Positions 9,240 through 19,102 of a stretch of DNA of 64,000 bases are shown one piece after another. The DNA is from Lachnospiraceae bacterium C6A11 (lineage in GTDB: Bacteria; Bacillota; Clostridia; Lachnospirales; Lachnospiraceae): the NCBI GenBank assembly GCA_000702245.1, contig JNKY01000013.1, positions 208,112 to 272,111 of the forward strand, in the 5' to 3' direction. A program made the translations under genes and the position numbers. Each line of letters opens with the position of its first letter. Within the stretch, counting starts at the first letter, position 1. The notes under the pieces are model-generated. The model ran no database searches. It saw only the letters and a program-made list of their open reading frames with translations, and had not been told where the DNA came from.

Positions 9240-11987
9240 TTAACCTATAGAATGTCTTCTTGTTCTTACTTCTTCTTTCTCCGATTCCTTTACAGGAGTC
9301 TCCTTGGATTTTTTCTTTTCTTCCTGAGCCGCCGCGTCCTTCACTCCCTTAAGGTCTTCCCTTATCTTGTTCTGATCAAAAGGCTTTACTGCATCAAACA
9401 TATCTCTCTCGATATCCTCACTGAGATCTCTTTTATCCTCCATCGTACCTGTTATCTTATCAAATCTCTCTCTGTCATAATGATCAAAGTCAAAATAATT
9501 CTTGCTTTCCAGATAAAAATTGCCCGATTTTAATTTCTTTACTCCCCTTGCTGTATTAAGTTCATTAATAAGAATCCTATTCAAACTTTCCACGCCCGGA
9601 CAATTATCGCCAATCGCATGAAGGATGAGGAAACAGAATCTGGCATTCTGATCAACCGACTTCGGGTATTTAAGTATCCTTTCTCTGGCATTTGTGAAAA
9701 GCTCCTGATTAGTCTTCTCTACAAGCTTAAATACCTTGTCTCTATCAACCTCATCAAGTTCCTCCGGAAGGTGAGCGAGTTTTTCAACGCAGTCAAACAC
9801 CTTGTTGTAGTAAGTATTTCTTTTGTCCCTGCCATTCATTATCGTGTATACGGCCTTCATATCCTTTATAAGCTCTGAATATGACGCATCGCTGGAAGGA
9901 GCATATACTTTGCTGCGCTGCTTATTTAATCCCTCCTGAAGAGTATGCGGACCTTGGAGAGCTTCTCTAAGCTCTTTCTCGGTCATATTATCTATACTTA
10001 GTTCCCTGTTGATCTTATCAAACAGTTTATTTGCCTTTTCCTTATCAAGCGGAGCATCAGGGTTATTCTTCTTCAAAACATAGCCTGTCAACGCTCTTGC
10101 AAATGCCTCCTTCATCTTCTTAAGCGAACCGTTAACGACACCCCGTCCGGTATAACGGTACATAATTCTGTCGTAAGGATTCTTCTTTGAAGCATCAGCA
10201 TATTCACCGAGAAGCCCTCTCTCTTCCTTCACCTCATAGATGTGATAATCATTCTTGGAAGGAATGATCTTTTCGTCAGTACCCGGAACCGTAAGAGCCT
10301 TAAGCCCGTTAAGAATTGCATCAACTGTGCTCACTCTCTTCGCCTCGAGCTCGGAACGCTTATGGGTGTGTTTCCACTGTCCCTTGTACTGGTTCGTCTT
10401 ATATCTCAGGTAAACGGTTGCCTTCTCAGCAGCTTCCTTAACCTTATCCTTATATTCCTCAACCTTCTCCGGATCATTGGTGTCAAGAGTCTTCTTCAGT
10501 CTGTCGAGCTCCTTCAACGCTGTCTTAAAATCACCGAACTGCTTTGACGAGCTGACAAGCTTCGGATCGACCGCCTCAAGACTCTCAACAAAGCCTGAAA
10601 TGTTTTCAGAAAGAAGGGCCTTATCCGCAGGAGAAAGCTCCTTATTCATTTTTCCGGCTATCCTTCCGTGAAGATTCTTCGCTCCGATAAAAAGCCTGTT
10701 ATCCTTAACCTTATCAAGAAAAAGACTGATATTTGTAAGCCTGTTATTTCTCTCAGTTACCGATAAGCCCTCTCCGGCCTTCATTGCATCCCAGAGAGCA
10801 CTAAGTTCTTCGTTAAGTGCCTTCGCAGCATCAATCTGCTGCTGCTCGACCTCAAGCTCAGCTTCCTTCTCCTTACGGGCAGCCTCACGCTTCTCCTTTT
10901 TGGCTGTCCATGCCTCGCTCACATCCTTCTTTTGGTCATCCTGGGCTCTTTCCTTGGCAATACTATCCTTCCGCGATTCGATCGCACCCTGTCCTCCTTT
11001 GATCACACCGGCCGTCACACTGATAAGTCGTCTCAGCATGACGATATCATCCAGATCCGTAGCCGGCCATCCCGCCTTCAGAAGTTCCTTTCTTGCCGTC
11101 ACATCCTGAAGTACGTAAGCATAACCTCTCGGTCCGTTAGTAAACTCATCATAAGCATTTTGGACAGCATTTGCTTTCCTAAGCTTCTCGAATTCCTCCT
11201 TGCTCATACTGAGAGTCTTTTCGAGCCTTTTTTCCTGTTCCTCGTATTCACGGATCAATTCATCACGTGTAACATCACCCTTGGTAATGTGGTCCTCAAG
11301 CTTTCTCATTGCTCTGATGCCACCTGACACCGCATCGAGCATCCCTGTTTCTCCGACCGCCTGAAGAACCTTTCCGTCCTCACCCTGAATTATAAGTGGA
11401 GTAAAATGAATATTATCAGGATCATTATCATCGATAGACGGCCTCGCAGCGGTAAGATTAATCTTTATCTCAGTATTCCACGCATATTCGAAGGCTATAT
11501 CCGATTCCAAACGGTTTCTCCAGCTTCTTTCATTTGCCGCATCTTCTATCATAAGCTGCATGACATCATAATAATTCTTCTCACTTTCGCTACGGAACTG
11601 AATTCTTGCGCCTTTCTTCTTCATGATCTCGGCAAGCTCGGCAAGTCCCTCCTTGAACATCTTCAATGCAGGATCCCACCTGTCGGTAAACACTCTGTTA
11701 TAGGCCGCACCCTTATCATTTGAAAAGCCCGGCTCTGTAACATCCATTATTTCATCGTTTACTTCTAAGCGCCTTGCCAGTCCACCTATTTCCTCTCCAT
11801 AGACTGCAGTAATATTTTTCGCATTCATCGTTCTCACGCAGTCACACACCGTGATCTTCTTGTAAATATCAATCTTCTCCTTCTCGCTGAGCTGATCCTT
11901 AAGAAGTCCGAATATAATGAATGAAGACATCTCCGATATCTTATTTGCATCAAAGTCATAATAATTGTATTTTGTTCTGTTTGGCAT
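9240..11987 (-). CDS. large hypothetical protein, family member B (915 aa)
   Basis: Function not recognised. Closest relative in the window is the 910-aa protein next to it; they align along most of their length: FGLLKDQLSEKE (26-37), NGPRGY (284-289), LLKAGWP (302-308), DPKLVSSSKQF, VYLRYK, KRVSTVDAIL, a VPGTDEK segment, RGLLGEY, and AHLPEEL. A Lys/Glu/Ala-rich segment around 340-400 looks like a coiled coil and is longer than in member A. The C-terminus is Lys/Glu-rich and ends RTRRHSIG. No signal peptide or transmembrane segment. Start ATG at 11987 follows AGGAGG. Divergent from the 1221-aa gene; both promoters carry the direct-repeat box. Tandem duplication of A and B is inferred from the similarity and orientation. 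Confidence 0.9.
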   Translation of the reverse strand: MPNRTKYNYYDFDANKISEMSSFIIFGLLKDQLSEKEKIDIYKKITVCDCVRTMNAKNITAVYGEEIGGLARRLEVNDEIMDVTEPGFSNDKGAAYNRVFTDRWDPALKMFKEGLAELAEIMKKKGARIQFRSESEKNYYDVMQLMIEDAANERSWRNRLESDIAFEYAWNTEIKINLTAARPSIDDNDPDNIHFTPLIIQGEDGKVLQAVGETGMLDAVSGGIRAMRKLEDHITKGDVTRDELIREYEEQEKRLEKTLSMSKEEFEKLRKANAVQNAYDEFTNGPRGYAYVLQDVTARKELLKAGWPATDLDDIVMLRRLISVTAGVIKGGQGAIESRKDSIAKERAQDDQKKDVSEAWTAKKEKREAARKEKEAELEVEQQQIDAAKALNEELSALWDAMKAGEGLSVTERNNRLTNISLFLDKVKDNRLFIGAKNLHGRIAGKMNKELSPADKALLSENISGFVESLEAVDPKLVSSSKQFGDFKTALKELDRLKKTLDTNDPEKVEEYKDKVKEAAEKATVYLRYKTNQYKGQWKHTHKRSELEAKRVSTVDAILNGLKALTVPGTDEKIIPSKNDYHIYEVKEERGLLGEYADASKKNPYDRIMYRYTGRGVVNGSLKKMKEAFARALTGYVLKKNNPDAPLDKEKANKLFDKINRELSIDNMTEKELREALQGPHTLQEGLNKQRSKVYAPSSDASYSELIKDMKAVYTIMNGRDKRNTYYNKVFDCVEKLAHLPEELDEVDRDKVFKLVEKTNQELFTNARERILKYPKSVDQNARFCFLILHAIGDNCPGVESLNRILINELNTARGVKKLKSGNFYLESKNYFDFDHYDRERFDKITGTMEDKRDLSEDIERDMFDAVKPFDQNKIREDLKGVKDAAAQEEKKKSKETPVKESEKEEVRTRRHSIG

Positions 11988-12023
11988 TGTTTTTTCCTCC
12001 TAATTTTTCTCCTAATACAACTC

Positions 12024-12056
12024 ATCATAACACCCAATCCGCAACAAATGCGCAAC
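12024..12056 (-). promoter_or_regulatory. direct-repeat box + -10, promoter of family member B
   Basis: Minus strand: GTTGCGC (12056-12050), ATTT, GTTGCGG (12045-12039), exactly 9 bp, TATGAT (12029-12024). The leader would be only about 30 nt. Confidence 0.8.
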
Positions 12057-12088
12057 GCGGACCTTGCTCTTTGAAAAATTAAAAACTT

Positions 12089-12121
12089 GTTGCGCTTTTG
12101 TTATTTTTTATATGGTAGACT
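12089..12121 (+). promoter_or_regulatory. direct-repeat box + -10, promoter of family member C
   Basis: GTTGCGC (12089-12095), TTTT, GTTATTT (12100-12106), exactly 9 bp, TAGACT (12116-12121). It is divergent from the box of member B, with 32 bp between the two boxes, so one intergenic region could be controlled as a unit. Confidence 0.75.
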
Positions 12122-12243
12122 TAATACTGATCTTAAATAAACCGGTGAGATAGAATAGAACTAATCGAATACTCAAAATAAACCAGCCGGAAAGTTGATG
12201 TAATCAATCAGTAACAACAGAGAATAATATAAGGAGAACAGAC

Positions 12244-15200
12244 ATGAAAGAAGCCGAAGAAAGAGACGAAAGCTTCCTTAGTGAAGACGAAATAAACACA
12301 AATACCAATCAGAAGAAAAATGAAAATATCATTCTTGATGATTCCAGGCTCCGAAGAAACAGTTCCGCTATTTCCGGCGATAATAACAGTTTCGATAGCA
12401 GCCACAGTAATGACGACAGTTTCGAAAGCGACCGTGACAGTGTAAGCAGTGATGACGACAGTATTTCTCATGATGATCATCCGATCGATCCAGACGGAGA
12501 CATCATTCCGGAGGATGATCCTAATATTGTTCAGGGCCGAGGCTTTATCAATGTAACAAGCCATAAGGTAGTCCCTGCCAGCTATCACGAGTCCGTTACA
12601 CTTTATGAACAGAATATGATCAAAACGCTCGGCAGCATCATAGTCGGCAATTTTCTGGCGGATAAACTGAGTGATGAAGAGAAAAAGAATTTCCTTATAC
12701 GCCTTAATGGAATCGATGTCGTTACCGATAACCCCGTGTATGGAAAATATTATATCAGAAACAGCTACCCTGAGCTTTTCAACCTTCTGAATGCACACAA
12801 TGATTATGCCCTGCGCATGAATAACGACTGGCTCAAATCGGACGATCCTGCCGGCTATTACGAGACTTTTTATAAGTCTATGAAGCAGACCTACAATATC
12901 CCTCAGGTTGATGCAATAATTAAGGATTCGGTTGATGCGCTTCAGGAGCTTTCAGACATGCTCGGAAAGTACATTAAGGAAGAAAAGCTGACCGAAGAGG
13001 AACGTAAATTCGCAAGCCTCTATAAGAAGATGGCAGATGATCTGGGGCATAACAGATCCTTTACTCAGAATATGACTTCCAACCCGGCGTATTTACACGC
13101 TCATATTTTCGGACTAAACAGCCAGAACCTTCAAACCGTACAGCTTACCACAGATATTCAGCAGGTGGACGGAAATACTGAGCTTGATTACAATATAATA
13201 CCGATGGAGGGAGCTAATTGGAAAACCATCGTGTCACGTTCCAAGGGAACTCCTGTGCTCGATCTGCTCACCAAAACCTACGAACTTCAGACAGCTATAG
13301 AGGATTATGACACATCCGGAGATATTAACAGAGAGGAACTCCTGAGAGCTTACGAATCCTACAGCAGAACCGCCGATCAGTGGTGGGGACTCTCCGAGCA
13401 GGAGTTCAATGCCATCAAGGAGAAGGCTCCTTTCCAGGATGATTACGATGATCATATCACCGGAAGCAGAGCCGCAAGATATACCAAATACGACATGGAA
13501 GCCCGGGTGCAGCTTCTTAAGGCAGGCTTCCCTATATCAGATATAAATGCTGTATCTGTATTTTATGTCATGATGAAGAAGTGCGAATATGAGGTGATAA
13601 ATAACAGCAACAACGCCGAAATATCGCGGGAGATATACGAAAGTTTATCAGCTACCTGGAAGGAGGTTATGGACAGCACTCCTGTCACAGCCTCAAACAG
13701 AGTACAGCTTATGAACAAGCTTGTTGCAGGTCTCATTCCTTTCACCCTGCCTGACAAGGCTGAGGAGCTTAGTACCAATGCATACGGAACAACACTTGTC
13801 GAAAACATCAAGAGAACAGCGAAGGGACTGAGAGTATGCCGTGACACACCGCTTTCTCTCAGGGAGCAGACCGAGCTTTCGGGGACTGCCGCTGACCTCT
13901 TCAATCTTCTTAACAACAGCAATATCGATCCAAAGCTTGTCGGCTCATCAGATCAGTTTAAGAAGATGAAGGAAGCCGTAAAGAAGCTGAGCGAGGTTAA
14001 CCGAAAGGCCGATCCTATGAAATATGAGGTTCTTCGCGACGAGGCTTACAGATATACCAGAGAATACGTTGAGCATAAAAGAGAAGAAAATATGTCCGCC
14101 GGCCACAAGCGCTCCTCACTCGAGGCAAGGCGCGTACTTACCGCAAATACTGTTCTTGAGACCCTTGATCGTATGAAGAGAGACGATAAGATCGCAGAAA
14201 ATAAGCGCGACAAAAGGACAGTAGTGGATACTGACATGTCGGCTGATGACGCCGAGGATTTCATCAAAGGCTACAAGCTTCTCGACCAGAGCAGAGAAAA
14301 TATGCTCAGCACCTTCAAAGCTTTCAAGACAACTCTTCAAAACACCCAGGGAGAAGACGGTAAAGATAAGAACTTTGAAAATGTAAATGATATGACCGGT
14401 TCAGATCTTTACAGAAATATGACTCAGTCTCTCCAGAAATGCATCGATATTCTGAGCGTTGACTCATCATCCTTCAGAGATATGCAGAATGCACTGACCA
14501 AGTTCAGAGTTGCTGCCAGAACCTATTATAGCGAAAGAAAAGGCACCTTCTCCGGACCACGTTCACCTGAGGGTCAGGCCAGACTTGTTATCGCCGAGAA
14601 GGCATATGAAAAGACATCTGTATTTATCCCTATGATAGATAACCTCAGAATGGGACTTGATAACTTCAAGACCAATTCCAACCTTCTTTACAGGGATATG
14701 CCTCTCTCTGATATCGGTAAGAAGTCGAGAGAGATTGAAAAAGCCTTTGAAAATGATATTTTCCCTGTACAGGTTGATAACGATGCCTTTACCGAGAGCT
14801 TCGACCTTACCGCCAAGCAGAGATCAGTGAGAAATCTCGTCACAGCAAAGAATGAAACCTTCACAAAAAATGTATATTATATAGATTATAAGGCTGATTA
14901 CTATTCAGCCAAGAGGAGGGGCGCTCCGGTCAGTGAACTTGCGAAGGACATAGTCGCTAAAAAATACCTCGACAGTATCTACAAGAAAGGGCTTGAGTCT
15001 GACGAGCTTGACGAGCTTGCCGCGAAGATAACAAACGGTACCTACGACAAGGAAGTTAAGGCACTTTCGACCGATCCGATATTTAAGTCTATCGCAACAG
15101 AATATCCTGATAAGCTTTTCAGTAAATGGGAGAAGATCGAGAAACGCGCCGAAAAGATCATGGAGAAAAGCCGTAACAATCTGGATAAATACACTTTAGG

Positions 15201-15909
15201 CACAGGAATCGGCGGAGGTCCTTACGAGTATATCGACGATTATATCACCGCTGCAGTCAGTGCAGAATTTGAAAAGCAGAAAGCAAAGAATCGTTCGTCA
15301 GAGCATACCATTGTTGATGTCGATGAGATGAACGATGAAATCCTGAATCTCAAGTTCGACGATCTTTTCCCTGAGATGAAGGAAAAGAAGGATGAACTCG
15401 TAAGAGAATTCCAGGAAAAGAACGGACGGCTTCCTTCGGAGGAGGAAATATTTGATAAAATAGTCGATGCAGCTCCTTTTAAAAAGCATAAGAAGAGTAA
15501 AAAGGTTGAAGTAAAACCGGTCGAAGATAATACTCCTTCACCGCTTATGATAGTATGCTCGGATGTCATGACAAACTACCTTATCGCAGACGAAAAATAC
15601 GGTAAGATAATTTCCGAAGCTATCGCTGCCGACCCGAATGCCAAGCCTTCACAGGCTGTGAATTCTATCAAGCAGGATGTTCTGAACTTCATGACTCAGG
15701 AGGTGAGAAAGACCAAGCTCAATCCGAAGGATATGATCGGCGATCCTAAGAAGATGGAGAAGGCGTACAAGCATGTTCTTGAAGCACAGAAAAATAAGGT
15801 TGCAGGCCCTGAAAAGGATGCGCCAAAGAAGGCTGTGAAAAAGCAGGCTGCGAAGAACATCAAGAACAACGACACAAGCCGCAGATCAAGCGACAGCTTT
15901 ATACTCTGA
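12244..15909 (+). CDS. large hypothetical protein, family member C (1221 aa)
   Basis: Function not recognised. The first ~100 residues are an acidic Ser/Asp-rich low-complexity tail (many DDS and SxD units) with RLRRNSS at about 35-41. The family core follows: KLSDEEK (141-147), ITGSRA (405-410), LLKAGFP (424-430), DPKLVGSSDQF (562-572), a YVEHK helix, and RVLTANTVL. Beyond this it is longer than its neighbours, with an extra charged helical half and a final module near 1140-1185 containing IGDP, then a Lys/Ala-rich stretch and the end SRRSSDSFIL. No signal peptide or membrane span. Start ATG at 12244 follows AAGGAGA. Transcribed alone, with a hairpin after it. The acidic N-terminus and basic C-terminus suggest a scaffold or binding protein, but this is a guess. 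Confidence 0.9.
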   Translation: MKEAEERDESFLSEDEINTNTNQKKNENIILDDSRLRRNSSAISGDNNSFDSSHSNDDSFESDRDSVSSDDDSISHDDHPIDPDGDIIPEDDPNIVQGRGFINVTSHKVVPASYHESVTLYEQNMIKTLGSIIVGNFLADKLSDEEKKNFLIRLNGIDVVTDNPVYGKYYIRNSYPELFNLLNAHNDYALRMNNDWLKSDDPAGYYETFYKSMKQTYNIPQVDAIIKDSVDALQELSDMLGKYIKEEKLTEEERKFASLYKKMADDLGHNRSFTQNMTSNPAYLHAHIFGLNSQNLQTVQLTTDIQQVDGNTELDYNIIPMEGANWKTIVSRSKGTPVLDLLTKTYELQTAIEDYDTSGDINREELLRAYESYSRTADQWWGLSEQEFNAIKEKAPFQDDYDDHITGSRAARYTKYDMEARVQLLKAGFPISDINAVSVFYVMMKKCEYEVINNSNNAEISREIYESLSATWKEVMDSTPVTASNRVQLMNKLVAGLIPFTLPDKAEELSTNAYGTTLVENIKRTAKGLRVCRDTPLSLREQTELSGTAADLFNLLNNSNIDPKLVGSSDQFKKMKEAVKKLSEVNRKADPMKYEVLRDEAYRYTREYVEHKREENMSAGHKRSSLEARRVLTANTVLETLDRMKRDDKIAENKRDKRTVVDTDMSADDAEDFIKGYKLLDQSRENMLSTFKAFKTTLQNTQGEDGKDKNFENVNDMTGSDLYRNMTQSLQKCIDILSVDSSSFRDMQNALTKFRVAARTYYSERKGTFSGPRSPEGQARLVIAEKAYEKTSVFIPMIDNLRMGLDNFKTNSNLLYRDMPLSDIGKKSREIEKAFENDIFPVQVDNDAFTESFDLTAKQRSVRNLVTAKNETFTKNVYYIDYKADYYSAKRRGAPVSELAKDIVAKKYLDSIYKKGLESDELDELAAKITNGTYDKEVKALSTDPIFKSIATEYPDKLFSKWEKIEKRAEKIMEKSRNNLDKYTLGTGIGGGPYEYIDDYITAAVSAEFEKQKAKNRSSEHTIVDVDEMNDEILNLKFDDLFPEMKEKKDELVREFQEKNGRLPSEEEIFDKIVDAAPFKKHKKSKKVEVKPVEDNTPSPLMIVCSDVMTNYLIADEKYGKIISEAIAADPNAKPSQAVNSIKQDVLNFMTQEVRKTKLNPKDMIGDPKKMEKAYKHVLEAQKNKVAGPEKDAPKKAVKKQAAKNIKNNDTSRRSSDSFIL

Positions 15910-15948
15910 TTGCGAGACTAACTTTAGTGTTTGTCGTAATATAAATAT

Positions 15949-15999
15949 AGCATGAGCGCACATATCTCTCAGCGTGACTAAGATATGTGTGCTCATGCT
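15949..15999 (+). terminator. hairpin between convergent family member C and cca
   Basis: 19-bp stem AGCATGAGCGCACATATCT paired with AGATATGTGTGCTCATGCT (one G-T pair), 13-nt loop, then TTTAT on the + strand. Probably serves both converging genes. Confidence 0.7.
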
Positions 16000-16022
16000 T
16001 TATAATTGCAACAAACATTAAT

Positions 16023-17366
16023 TTATAAATACTCCCGGGCCAGCGCGAGAAGCTGCTCGTGAGTGTTGAGAGACGGCTCGTCCATGACACGCTCAAGAAG
16101 GTAGGTGAGAATCTCTCCGATCTTCGGACCGGCAGGGATGCCAAGCTTCATGATATCGCCGCCGTTTATGGCAAGATCCTTAACACTGAGGCAGTCGCCC
16201 TCAGCAATTATCTCGTTGTAGAGCGCCTCGATATTTCTGTAAATCTCATCCTTTTCTTCCTTGCGGAAATCGCTCTGCCCGGCCATATCAGCTCTTCTTA
16301 TGGCAAGATAGTCCGGAAAGTTTTCCGCGCCGAGTTTTGACATCATTCGCCTAAGCGAACGTTTAGTCACATCACCCTTGATGCCGTAGTCATGCCAATA
16401 AATGAGGCGGGAAACAGCATGGATGGAATCATTGTCCATCTTCAGCCTTCTCATGCTCTCTCTGGCCTTGTCTGCTCCAAGAACAGCATGCATCTTAAAG
16501 TGGTCGATGCCTCTTTCATCTGTAGTCCTGCACTCTGGCTTACAGATGTCGTGGAAGAGAGCCGTATATCTCATTATCTTTGTCGGCGGAACATTCTGCG
16601 TTACTGCAATGATGTGGTGGCCAACATCGTATTTGTGATAAGGATTGTTCTGAGGAACACCCATGGTATTATCAAATTCAGGAAGGATAACCGCAGTTAT
16701 GCCAAGCTCATAAGCGTCGATCAGCTTCTCCGGATGCGCGGAGGTTATAAGCTTCGTGAGCTCAGTCTCTATCCTCTCGGCACTGACCTCTTTCAGGAAC
16801 TCAGTATGACGACCGATTGCCTCCTTCGTTTTCTCCTCTATCGTAAAGTCCAGCTGTGCGGCAAAACGTACCGCACGCATGATCCTGAGAGCATCCTCAT
16901 CGAATCTTGCGTCCGGATCACCGACAGCTTTGATAACCTTATTTTCGATATCCTGAAGGCCGCCGTAGAGATCGACTATACCGGTCTTATCGCTGTAGGC
17001 CATAGCATTTATCGTGAAGTCACGGCGGAGCAGGTCCTCCTCAAGATTCCTGGTGAAGGAAACCTCCTCCGGATGTCTGTGGTCGGTGTATTCGCCATCC
17101 ACACGGAAGGTTGTCACTTCAAAGCTATCGTCACCGAGAAGCACCGTGACCGTACCGTGCTTGATTCCGGTATCCACCGTGCGTCTGAAAATAGCCTTAA
17201 CCTCCTCCGGCATGGCAGAGGTTGTGATATCCCAGTCATTCGGCTTGCGGCCGAGTATCGAGTCTCTGACACAGCCGCCGACAGCATACGCTTCGTAGCC
17301 TGCACTATTTAATTCATTAATTATATCTGCCACCTTCTGAGGCATTACGATCCTGATCTTGTCCAT
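16023..17366 (-). CDS. cca: CCA tRNA nucleotidyltransferase with HD domain
   Basis: 447 aa. Adds or repairs the 3' CCA end of tRNAs. N-terminal class II nucleotidyltransferase fold: GGCVRD at about 31-36, catalytic DWDIT (44-48), then the RRDFTINAMAY motif, DEDALRIMRAVRFAA, and the RNA-binding head. The C-terminal half has an HD-type phosphohydrolase domain (HHII then LFHDICKP, HAVLGAD), as in many clostridial enzymes. Start ATG at 17366 follows ACGGGAAG. Cytoplasmic. Downstream of proS on the same strand, but separated by about 130 bp containing hairpins. Confidence 0.92.
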   Translation of the reverse strand: MDKIRIVMPQKVADIINELNSAGYEAYAVGGCVRDSILGRKPNDWDITTSAMPEEVKAIFRRTVDTGIKHGTVTVLLGDDSFEVTTFRVDGEYTDHRHPEEVSFTRNLEEDLLRRDFTINAMAYSDKTGIVDLYGGLQDIENKVIKAVGDPDARFDEDALRIMRAVRFAAQLDFTIEEKTKEAIGRHTEFLKEVSAERIETELTKLITSAHPEKLIDAYELGITAVILPEFDNTMGVPQNNPYHKYDVGHHIIAVTQNVPPTKIMRYTALFHDICKPECRTTDERGIDHFKMHAVLGADKARESMRRLKMDNDSIHAVSRLIYWHDYGIKGDVTKRSLRRMMSKLGAENFPDYLAIRRADMAGQSDFRKEEKDEIYRNIEALYNEIIAEGDCLSVKDLAINGGDIMKLGIPAGPKIGEILTYLLERVMDEPSLNTHEQLLALAREYL

Positions 17367-17452
17367 TATCTTCCCGTTTCAATTAGCAATTAATATCTCA
17401 ATTATATAGCACAACATATATTATACAACTATATTTGTTGTATAGATAGAGA

Positions 17453-17483
17453 ATCCGCAGCAACGCTTTACGAAGCTGCGGAT
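17453..17483 (-). terminator. hairpin after proS
   Basis: 9-bp stem ATCCGCAGC/GCTGCGGAT, 13 bp past the proS stop. No strong T-tract follows on the minus strand; an AT-rich hairpin (ACAAC...GTTGT, 17411-17441) comes next. Confidence 0.45.
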
Positions 17484-17496
17484 CATTTTGATTGTA

Positions 17497-18933
17497 TTAG
17501 TAAGCTCTTCCGAAATAAACCATCTTCTTAGCAGGCTTGCCGCAGTGAACACATACGTCTGAGAAGCACTCCTGCTCGAATGGCATACACCTTGTTGATG
17601 CGCCTGTCTCAGCCTTGATAGCCTCTTCACACTCAGTCTCGCCGCACCACATAGCCTTGATGAAGCCCTGGCGGTTCTCGATGATATCCTTGAACTCGTC
17701 CCAGTTCTTTGCGGTATGTGTATTTGCATCTCTGTGAGCTCTTGCTCTCTCAAGCATATCCTTCTGGATTATATCAAGAAGCTCAGGGATCCTTGTCTCA
17801 AGATCCTCAAACTTAACTGTTTCCTTCTCGCCGTTATCTCTTCTTACGAGGATAGCCTGGCCGGCCTCGATATCTCTTGGACCAACCTCAAGACGAAGAG
17901 GAATACCTCTCATCTCCTGCTCAGCGAACTTGAAGCCAGGTGACTTATCTGAAGCGTCAACCTTAACTCTTGCATATGAGCTGATCATGCTGCGAAGCTC
18001 CTCAGCCTTCTCAAGCACCCCTTCCTTCTTCTGCATGATAGGAACTATCATAACCTGAGTTGGAGCAACCTTTGGAGGAAGAACAAGTCCGTTATCATCG
18101 CCGTGAACCATGATGATCGCACCGATAAGTCTTGTTGTTACGCCCCATGAGGTCTGGTGAACGTACTGCAGCTTATTTTCCTTATCTGTATACTGAACCT
18201 CAAATGCTCTTGCGAAGCCGTCGCCGAAGTTGTGGCTTGTACCTGACTGAAGTGCCTTGCCGTCATGCATCAGTGCCTCGATAGTGTATGTTGCAACAGC
18301 ACCTGCGAACTTCTCCTTCTCAGTCTTCTGACCCTTGATAACAGGCATAGCAAGCACCTGCTCGCAGAAGTCAGCGTATACATTCAGCATCTGGATAGTC
18401 CTCTCCTCAGCCTCCTCGGCGGTTGCATGAGCAGTGTGGCCCTCCTGCCACAGGAACTCCCTTGAACGAAGGAAAGGTCTGGTCTCCTTCTCCCATCTAA
18501 CAACTGAGCACCACTGATTATAAACCTTTGGAAGGTCTCTGTAGGACTCTATATCTTTAGCATAAAAATCGCAGAAAAGTGTTTCTGAAGTAGGTCTGAC
18601 GCATAGTCTCTCCTGGAGTGGTGAAAGTCCGCCGTGAGTAACCCATGCAACCTCAGGTGCAAAGCCCTCAACGTGATCCTTCTCCTTCTCAAGAAGGCTT
18701 TCAGGGATGAACATAGGCATATAAACATTCTCTACACCTGTCTCCTTGAATTTTGCGTCCAGCTGCTTCTGGATAAGCTCCCAGATAGCATAGCCTGCAG
18801 GCTTGATAGCCATACAGCCTTTAACACTTGTATATCCGATAAGTTCGGATTTGATAACAACGTCAGTATACCACTGCGCGAAATCCTCTTCCATGGATGT
18901 TATCGCTTCAACTTTTTTCTTGTCGTCTGCCAT
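17497..18933 (-). CDS. proS: prolyl-tRNA synthetase, type 3 (archaeal/eukaryotic style)
   Basis: 478 aa. Charges tRNA-Pro. Class II aminoacyl-tRNA synthetase with VYMPMF, RPTSE and [20 protein letters not shown] motif regions, an anticodon-binding domain, and a Cys-containing C-terminal extension ([18 protein letters not shown]) ending in ..FGRAY, typical of type 3 enzymes found in many clostridia; it lacks the INS editing domain of the bacterial type. An in-frame ATG lies 7 codons upstream, but GAGAGGAA sits directly before ATG 18933, so that start is chosen. Cytoplasmic, monocistronic. Confidence 0.94.
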   Translation of the reverse strand: MADDKKKVEAITSMEEDFAQWYTDVVIKSELIGYTSVKGCMAIKPAGYAIWELIQKQLDAKFKETGVENVYMPMFIPESLLEKEKDHVEGFAPEVAWVTHGGLSPLQERLCVRPTSETLFCDFYAKDIESYRDLPKVYNQWCSVVRWEKETRPFLRSREFLWQEGHTAHATAEEAEERTIQMLNVYADFCEQVLAMPVIKGQKTEKEKFAGAVATYTIEALMHDGKALQSGTSHNFGDGFARAFEVQYTDKENKLQYVHQTSWGVTTRLIGAIIMVHGDDNGLVLPPKVAPTQVMIVPIMQKKEGVLEKAEELRSMISSYARVKVDASDKSPGFKFAEQEMRGIPLRLEVGPRDIEAGQAILVRRDNGEKETVKFEDLETRIPELLDIIQKDMLERARAHRDANTHTAKNWDEFKDIIENRQGFIKAMWCGETECEEAIKAETGASTRCMPFEQECFSDVCVHCGKPAKKMVYFGRAY

Positions 18934-19057
18934 TTTTCTTTCCTCTCGAATCATTCGTAAAATATCGACCGTGTCCGGTGTCTCGATTCATTATCAATCG
19001 ACCTGTTGTAATCTGCCTGTTAAGACAGCAAAAACGTGCCGACACCCGACACGCTAT

Positions 19058-19086
19058 ATTATGCCTTGTTTTTTCAATTAAATCAA
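19058..19086 (-). promoter_or_regulatory. promoter of proS
   Basis: Minus strand TTGATT (19086-19081), 17 bp, CATAAT (19063-19058). The leader of about 120 nt contains a GC-rich short repeat but no T-box motif. Confidence 0.45.
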
Positions 19087-19102
19087 ATACATTTTGAAGA
19101 AA

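Noticed and set aside
18934..19102. T-box riboswitch before proS
   Set aside because: No T-box bulge sequence or specifier-loop/antiterminator structure; only a promoter and a short GC-rich repeat.
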